NCBI GenBank assembly: GCA_038202925.1
Contig: JBBREM010000107.1
Span: forward strand, 1-9,295
Source of the DNA: JAEVZK01 sp038202925
GTDB taxonomy: Bacteria; Armatimonadota; Fimbriimonadia; Fimbriimonadales; Fimbriimonadaceae
DNA: 9,295 nt
Direction: 5' to 3'
Both the position numbers and the translations under genes were made by a program. The notes beneath the pieces were generated by a model. It searched no databases. It saw only the letters and a program-made list of their open reading frames with translations, and had not been told where the DNA came from. Positions 5,310-9,295 of this stretch are shown here, piece after piece (the stretch's first letter is position 1; each line of letters starts with the position of its first letter).

Positions 5310-5318
5310 ATTTTTGAA

Positions 5319-5324
5319 TAACAT
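5319..5324 (+). promoter_or_regulatory. -10-like TAACAT six nt before the phosphoesterase start
   Basis: TAACAT fits TANNNT and is followed by six bases (GCGAGC) and the ATG at 5331. It repeats the geometry seen before aroA and cmk. There is no good Shine-Dalgarno and no clear -35 match. Confidence 0.35.
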
Positions 5325-5330
5325 GCGAGC

Positions 5331-6191
5331 ATGCCGATCAGGTTCGCGCATCTTTGCGACATCCACCTCGCGCCGGGCGACCGGTCCGAGGATGGATTTC
5401 GCGCGGCGCTCCGCCGCGTGAATGCGCTTGACGTGGATTTTGTGATCACTGGCGGCGATCACATCCGCGATTCCATGGCGGCAGACTTGGCTTCCACAGA
5501 GGAGCAGTGGTCGCTCTACAAGCGGGTGCTTGCCGAGGAGTTCCGCGGATGGATCGAGCCGGTTATCGGCAACCATGATGTCTGGGGCTGGTCCCGCTCG
5601 GCAAGCGGATGTACGGGCGATGAGGAACGTTTCGGCAAGGCAATGGCTTTGCACCAGCTTGGACTAAGCGCCACGTACCGAAGCTTTGATGTTGGACGGT
5701 GGAGGTTCATTCTGCTAGACAGCATTTTTCCGCGTGGCGAGATGTACTGCGCGCAATTGGACGAGGAGCAGTATTCATGGCTGCACAGCGAGCTCGATGC
5801 GAGCGCCGGACGGCACATCGTTGTGATCAGCCACATCCCCGTCCTATCGGTTACGCCCTTCTTTTTTGGGCACAACGAAGGCCGAGGCGAGTGGGACGTG
5901 CCCGGCGCGTGGATGCATCTTGACGCGCGACGCCTGCGCGATCTCTTTGCCCGGTACAAGGTCCGCCTTTGCCTGGCGGGGCACATGCATCAAGTGGACC
6001 GCGTTGAGATGCGGGGCGTCACCTACATGGTGAACGGCTCGCTATCGGGAGGCGTGTGGGCGGGCTCGTTTGAAGGATTTTCGCCTGGTTTCGCGATCAT
6101 GACGCTGCACGACGATGGGCGCTTCTCGCGGCGGTTCGTCACCTATCGCTTGCCGCGGAAGGGACGCAACAAAGCTCGCAGCAAGCTGTAG
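5331..6191 (+). CDS. Calcineurin-like metallophosphoesterase (Icc/CpdA-type fold)
   Basis: A 286-residue binuclear metal phosphoesterase. The metal-site motifs appear in order: CDIHL (Asp10, His12), TGGDHI (Asp43), IGNHDVWG (Asn81, His82), ISHIP (His168) and AGHMHQVD (His218, His220). These are the complete set expected of an active calcineurin-like enzyme. The substrate cannot be read from the sequence: the fold includes 3',5'-cAMP phosphodiesterases, nucleotidases and phosphatases. The segment GEWDVPGAWMHLDARRLRDL (187-206) before the last histidines looks like a conserved subfamily insert. No signal peptide or membrane helix is seen, suggesting a cytosolic protein. Its last 49 bp overlap the convergent methyltransferase gene. 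The ATG at 5331 is favoured because the first metal motif follows at the usual distance. Confidence 0.92.
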   Translation: MPIRFAHLCDIHLAPGDRSEDGFRAALRRVNALDVDFVITGGDHIRDSMAADLASTEEQWSLYKRVLAEEFRGWIEPVIGNHDVWGWSRSASGCTGDEERFGKAMALHQLGLSATYRSFDVGRWRFILLDSIFPRGEMYCAQLDEEQYSWLHSELDASAGRHIVVISHIPVLSVTPFFFGHNEGRGEWDVPGAWMHLDARRLRDLFARYKVRLCLAGHMHQVDRVEMRGVTYMVNGSLSGGVWAGSFEGFSPGFAIMTLHDDGRFSRRFVTYRLPRKGRNKARSKL

Positions 6192-7954
6192 AGGCCGGGC
6201 ACCTTCTTGATTCCTCGCTCGAGTTTTAGGGCGACGCGAACGCTACCGCGCGTCGTCTCCCCGTGCACGCGCTGAATCTCAAGCTTGTGCGCGTCCAACG
6301 CAAGGTTGAGATCGGCAATTATTGCCTGCGCATGATCCATCTCCTTTCGCAGCGTCCGGTACGCCATGCCGCGCGGGAATGCGCCATCGTTGACGGGTGC
6401 ATGCACGGCGACGCAGAAGCCTGCATAGGCTTCGGCGGCCGTGGTTTCAGCGCTTATCTCGGCATGAAGCGCGGCCTCGGCTCGCAGATCAGCCTCAATG
6501 TTCGGCAGCAGCTTCATCTTAAGACAAAGCCACTCATACAGAGCTTCGAGCGTGCTCCAGGGCGAGGCAGGAAACATGCTCAGTGCCGAGTGCGACACAA
6601 GAACATTGCGCAGCACGAACCGGCTCGCGGTGATGGACGTATCGCTCAGTTCAAGATCGAACTGTTTATACTCGCCTGCGTCGACGAACGTGTTCGTGAG
6701 AATCGCGTCGGTAGCCTGCGAGTTCCACTTGCCCTCGCCGATAGACCATCGCTCCATTGACCAGTTGAGAAAATTGACCAGGAGTGTCTGGAACTTATCG
6801 ACTTCGCCGAAGTAAGCGTGCCGGCATAGGGGCAAGATCAACCGCTCGCCGCTCAGCATCGCGTCGCCGGGCCGAGTAACTCCGGTCGTGAGATCGGCTT
6901 TCTCAACGAGCAGCCCTGCTTCGCTCTCCAAGAACCTGGTGGTTTCTGGGTTCTTACGCCGGATCGCGTAGTGCCACGCAATCTCCCCATGATTCAGGCG
7001 GCGCAGCAACCGATCGCGGATATCGCTCTTACCCTTAGATTGTGCGGCAAACAGGAACGAGTTCGCGCTGTCCTCCAGCAGTCCTTCATCACCCAGCCCT
7101 TGCAGCGTGAGCATCTCCGGAAACATCCCTTGGTATAGGGGAGCATCACGTCGCAATGCGCCGAATACGAGATCGGCGGCAAGCGCGCCGTACTGTGAGG
7201 CGGCCCGTTCTGAAAGCACGACGATGGGGGTCTTATAATCCGGCCACGGATAGAAACAGTCGGTGTGCTCATATCCGGCTACCCCAAGCATGCGCTTAAG
7301 CTCATTGCGGCCGAACGTGCGGGGAGTGGGATCGGTCGGATAGCCGCAAATGCCGTCGAATAGGCAGGTCGTGTGGTCCTCCGGCGCTCCGCCCCAATAC
7401 TTGAGCCCGAAGCGATTTTCGATGGCGACCAGGAGTATCCCGCCCGGCTTGAGGAGAGAATGGGCGTGCTGGAGCACGGTGTGAAAGGGCTTTTCGCCAT
7501 TCACGTATAGCTCCGAATACTCGAGGACCCCGATGAGGCAAACAACATCGAATAGCCTGCCGGGTCTGTAGTCCTGCAGGTTCGCAACTTCGCCCGTCCA
7601 GTTGTCGAGGTCGCGCAGACGAGCTTGAAGGGCCGCAAACCGGGCGTGGGTGCCTTCGACGACGGTCAGCGTCTGCGCCTCTTCTGCGAGGTAGCGCGAG
7701 GCGCCGCCCAATCCCGCGCCAAGCTCGAGGACGTCGAGACCTTTGAAGTCAAGATGGCGAAAGAGTGAGGACCTTTCCGGGCAGAGGTGATAGCGGATCG
7801 GCCAATCGCCATAGCGCTGCCAGGCAATTGGAGTTGACGAGGTCACATGTGGAGCTTCCCCGATAATGCGCGCGATTTCGGCTTCGATTTCGACGCCGTC
7901 GGAATAAGCGATCGACTCGACATCGGGTTCCTCAATTGGGTCAAGCGATGCCAT
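6143..7954 (-). CDS. Large SAM-dependent methyltransferase-domain protein
   Basis: A 603-residue protein with three parts. Residues 45-250 are a class I SAM methyltransferase: motif I VLELGAGLGGASRYLA (75-90), acidic VVEGTHARF (98-106), FDVVCLIGVLEYS (135-147) and LLKPGGILLVAIENRFGLKY (167-186). The middle part (about 270-510) has no motif I can name; QFDLELSDTSITASRFVLRN (431-450) resembles a segment found after the methyltransferase domain in proteins of polysaccharide clusters. The end is a likely coiled coil (about 532-566) and a basic amphipathic tail (SLLRALLRPFRGKR) that could touch the membrane. A role in modifying a surface glycan is plausible but inferred. The substrate is unknown. 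It starts 15 nt after the DUF1800 stop codon, and its 3' end overlaps the phosphoesterase gene. Confidence 0.85.
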   Translation of the reverse strand: MASLDPIEEPDVESIAYSDGVEIEAEIARIIGEAPHVTSSTPIAWQRYGDWPIRYHLCPERSSLFRHLDFKGLDVLELGAGLGGASRYLAEEAQTLTVVEGTHARFAALQARLRDLDNWTGEVANLQDYRPGRLFDVVCLIGVLEYSELYVNGEKPFHTVLQHAHSLLKPGGILLVAIENRFGLKYWGGAPEDHTTCLFDGICGYPTDPTPRTFGRNELKRMLGVAGYEHTDCFYPWPDYKTPIVVLSERAASQYGALAADLVFGALRRDAPLYQGMFPEMLTLQGLGDEGLLEDSANSFLFAAQSKGKSDIRDRLLRRLNHGEIAWHYAIRRKNPETTRFLESEAGLLVEKADLTTGVTRPGDAMLSGERLILPLCRHAYFGEVDKFQTLLVNFLNWSMERWSIGEGKWNSQATDAILTNTFVDAGEYKQFDLELSDTSITASRFVLRNVLVSHSALSMFPASPWSTLEALYEWLCLKMKLLPNIEADLRAEAALHAEISAETTAAEAYAGFCVAVHAPVNDGAFPRGMAYRTLRKEMDHAQAIIADLNLALDAHKLEIQRVHGETTRGSVRVALKLERGIKKVPGLYSLLRALLRPFRGKR

Positions 7955-7961
7955 CAGAGAA

Positions 7962-7967
7962 ATTATG
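7962..7967 (-). promoter_or_regulatory. -10-like CATAAT seven nt before the methyltransferase start
   Basis: On the minus strand CATAAT lies seven bases before the ATG at 7954 (or TAATTT five bases before it). It falls in the 15-nt gap after DUF1800 and no Shine-Dalgarno sequence is seen. Because the two genes are almost adjacent, an internal leaderless promoter and plain cotranscription are both possible. Confidence 0.25.
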
Positions 7968-7969
7968 TG

Positions 7970-9295
7970 CTAGGCAAACTGAAATTCAGGTGAAGCAAAG
8001 ATGAGTCTTGCAACGGCCGCCGCCGCAGCATTTGCGTTTTGCTCGGTTAGACGGCTGCCCATGGCCCTTTGCGCGGCCTCGGTCAGTTTGGCCATTTTTG
8101 AGGCCGGGATGGGGGCGTCTAAGACGCTCACGAGTTTCGTCGCGACGCCACGGGCTGTCGGATCCTGATCGAAGAGGCGGTACGACGAATATTGCGCGTT
8201 GTAGCGAGCGCCGCGGCCGAATACCTTATCGCCCCAACTGATGCGCTCGACCATCGTGGCGGTGGTTACCCAGGCGGGCCCGGAATCCCATCCCGCCACG
8301 TCGGGCGGGAAGAGGAGCTGCATGCCCATCTGCTTCATCGCGCCGTATGACGACAGGGCGGGGACGAGCCGGCCCTGGAATTCTCCCGGCTGGAGGCCCG
8401 CAACCATCTCACTAAGAATTTGGCCGACGCCAAGCTGCCGCAGGGTGACGGCGACGAAATCGACCGGGTTCTTGTAGATCGCGCGCTCCGCCTTGTCGCG
8501 GTAGAACTCGGGAGAGGTCATGATCGCGCGCAGCAGGGTTTTGATATCGAGACTGGACTTCCGGAACTCGCTGGCGAGATTTTGGATCAGCGCCTCGCTT
8601 GGATCTGGATAGGCAAACCACTCCCAGAGCTTAAAAGCGATGTAGTAAGAGGTGCGGGGAAGCTCGCAAAGATGGTCGATCACGTCCTCGCCCACGAGCG
8701 GGCCGGTTTTGCCGAGCACCGTCTTTTCTCCGTCGTCGTGGAGGTTGGGGCGAAAGGCGAAGTTGGCGAGGGGGCGCTTTTGGCCGGCGCCCTCGGCGCG
8801 GTTCGTGCGTCCGATGGACCAGCCGGTGAAAGCGCGGGCCGCCTCTTTGATATCCTGCTCGGTGTAGTTGCCGATGCCGAGCGTGAAGAGTTCCATCACC
8901 TCGCGGGCGAAGTTTTCGTTGGGGTGCGTTTTGCGATTGGTGGCTGAATCGAGGTAGATGAGCATCGCCGGGTCTCGGGCGATGCCGAGGACCATCGGCT
9001 CGAATTTGCCGAGTGCAAAGCGGCGGAGCAGCTCGTTTTGGTTGAACATCAGCCGCGTGTCGGTGACCTTGGCGCTGCTGCTGGCGAAGTGGCTGTGCCA
9101 GAAGAGCGTTGTCTTTTCCAGCAGCGGGGCCGGCGTGTGCAACATCCGGTGCAACCACCAGGCGGCCAGCGTGGGAGAGCTGTTCGTCGCCAGTACTGTC
9201 TGGGCAAACGTGTGCATCTGCCCTGAGAAGTCTCCTTCATCAGCCGCCACCAGCTTTTTGGCCGCCAGCGCTGGCCCGAGCTTGACCGTTTCATC
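7970..9295 (-). CDS. DUF1800 family protein, 5' end outside window
   Basis: The frame is open to the window edge, giving 441 visible residues; the true start lies beyond 9295, so a GTG at 9250 is not taken as the start. Family features are present in order: LAAWWLHRMLHTPAPLLEKT (visible 43-62), LFWHSHFASS (64-73), HPNENFAREVMELFTLGIGN (124-143), AARAFTGW (152-159), HDDGEKTVLG (186-195), FPPDVAGWDSG (329-339) and the C-terminal IFASPEFQFA. DUF1800 proteins are large, often exported, and of unknown biochemical function; in many genomes a DUF1501 gene follows. Here the next gene on the strand is the methyltransferase instead, 15 nt away. The N-terminal segment with any signal peptide is not visible. 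Confidence 0.93.
   Translation of the reverse strand, partial: DETVKLGPALAAKKLVAADEGDFSGQMHTFAQTVLATNSSPTLAAWWLHRMLHTPAPLLEKTTLFWHSHFASSSAKVTDTRLMFNQNELLRRFALGKFEPMVLGIARDPAMLIYLDSATNRKTHPNENFAREVMELFTLGIGNYTEQDIKEAARAFTGWSIGRTNRAEGAGQKRPLANFAFRPNLHDDGEKTVLGKTGPLVGEDVIDHLCELPRTSYYIAFKLWEWFAYPDPSEALIQNLASEFRKSSLDIKTLLRAIMTSPEFYRDKAERAIYKNPVDFVAVTLRQLGVGQILSEMVAGLQPGEFQGRLVPALSSYGAMKQMGMQLLFPPDVAGWDSGPAWVTTATMVERISWGDKVFGRGARYNAQYSSYRLFDQDPTARGVATKLVSVLDAPIPASKMAKLTEAAQRAMGSRLTEQNANAAAAAVARLIFASPEFQFA

Noticed and set aside
8420..8947. Plus-strand open frame opposite the DUF1800 gene
   Set aside because: Antisense shadow of a conserved protein; no motif and no translation signal.
1..9295. CRISPR array, toxin-antitoxin pair, anti-phage operon, phage or insertion sequence
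   Set aside because: No spaced direct repeats, transposase, integrase, nuclease or toxin motifs were found; the genes are housekeeping or general families.

Overview
The window is a G+C-rich bacterial chromosomal segment holding eight protein genes: five housekeeping or broadly conserved, two conserved families of unknown or general function, and one very short surface-sorted protein. The mix of a PEP-CTERM protein, a DUF1800 protein, an aroA-cmk pair with long spacers, few Shine-Dalgarno sequences and many short G-rich tandem repeats would fit Armatimonadota (Fimbriimonadia-like) or a similar environmental phylum. This is an inference from gene content, not a firm placement. No phage, transposase, CRISPR array, tRNA or rRNA was seen.

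Layout. 1-197: a 14-unit heptamer array upstream of an 82-residue PEP-CTERM protein (198-446, +). 427-1056 (-): rdgB/HAM1 nucleotide-sanitising pyrophosphatase, with an octamer repeat inside its coding sequence and a related G-rich tract directly upstream. 1057-1304: divergent rdgB/aroA spacer with G-rich repeats and a 34-bp tandem duplication. 1305-2588 (+): aroA; 2589-2688: spacer filled by a long imperfect palindrome; 2689-3339 (+): cmk. 3340-3484: convergent spacer with a nested REP/BIME-like hairpin element. 3485-4675 (-): tyrS, with unusual class I signature motifs, preceded after 17 nt by a DUF4287/DUF5655 protein (4693-5232, -), probably one transcription unit. 5233-5330: divergent spacer with a C/G-rich inverted repeat. 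5331-6191 (+): calcineurin-like metallophosphoesterase, overlapping tail-to-tail by 49 bp with a 603-residue methyltransferase-containing protein (6143-7954, -), which lies 15 nt after a DUF1800 protein whose start is outside the window (7970 to >9295, -).

The genes do not form one pathway. AroA (chorismate synthesis), Cmk (CMP/dCMP phosphorylation), RdgB (removal of deaminated purine dNTPs) and TyrRS are core metabolism. The PEP-CTERM protein, the methyltransferase protein and the DUF1800 protein point to envelope or exported functions. The most interesting signals are non-coding. One is a family of 7-8 bp G-rich tandem repeats around and inside rdgB. Another is a recurrent -10-like hexamer placed 5-7 nt before several start codons that lack a Shine-Dalgarno sequence, suggesting leaderless transcripts. 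Three different palindromic spacer elements complete the picture. I found no clear new multi-gene system.
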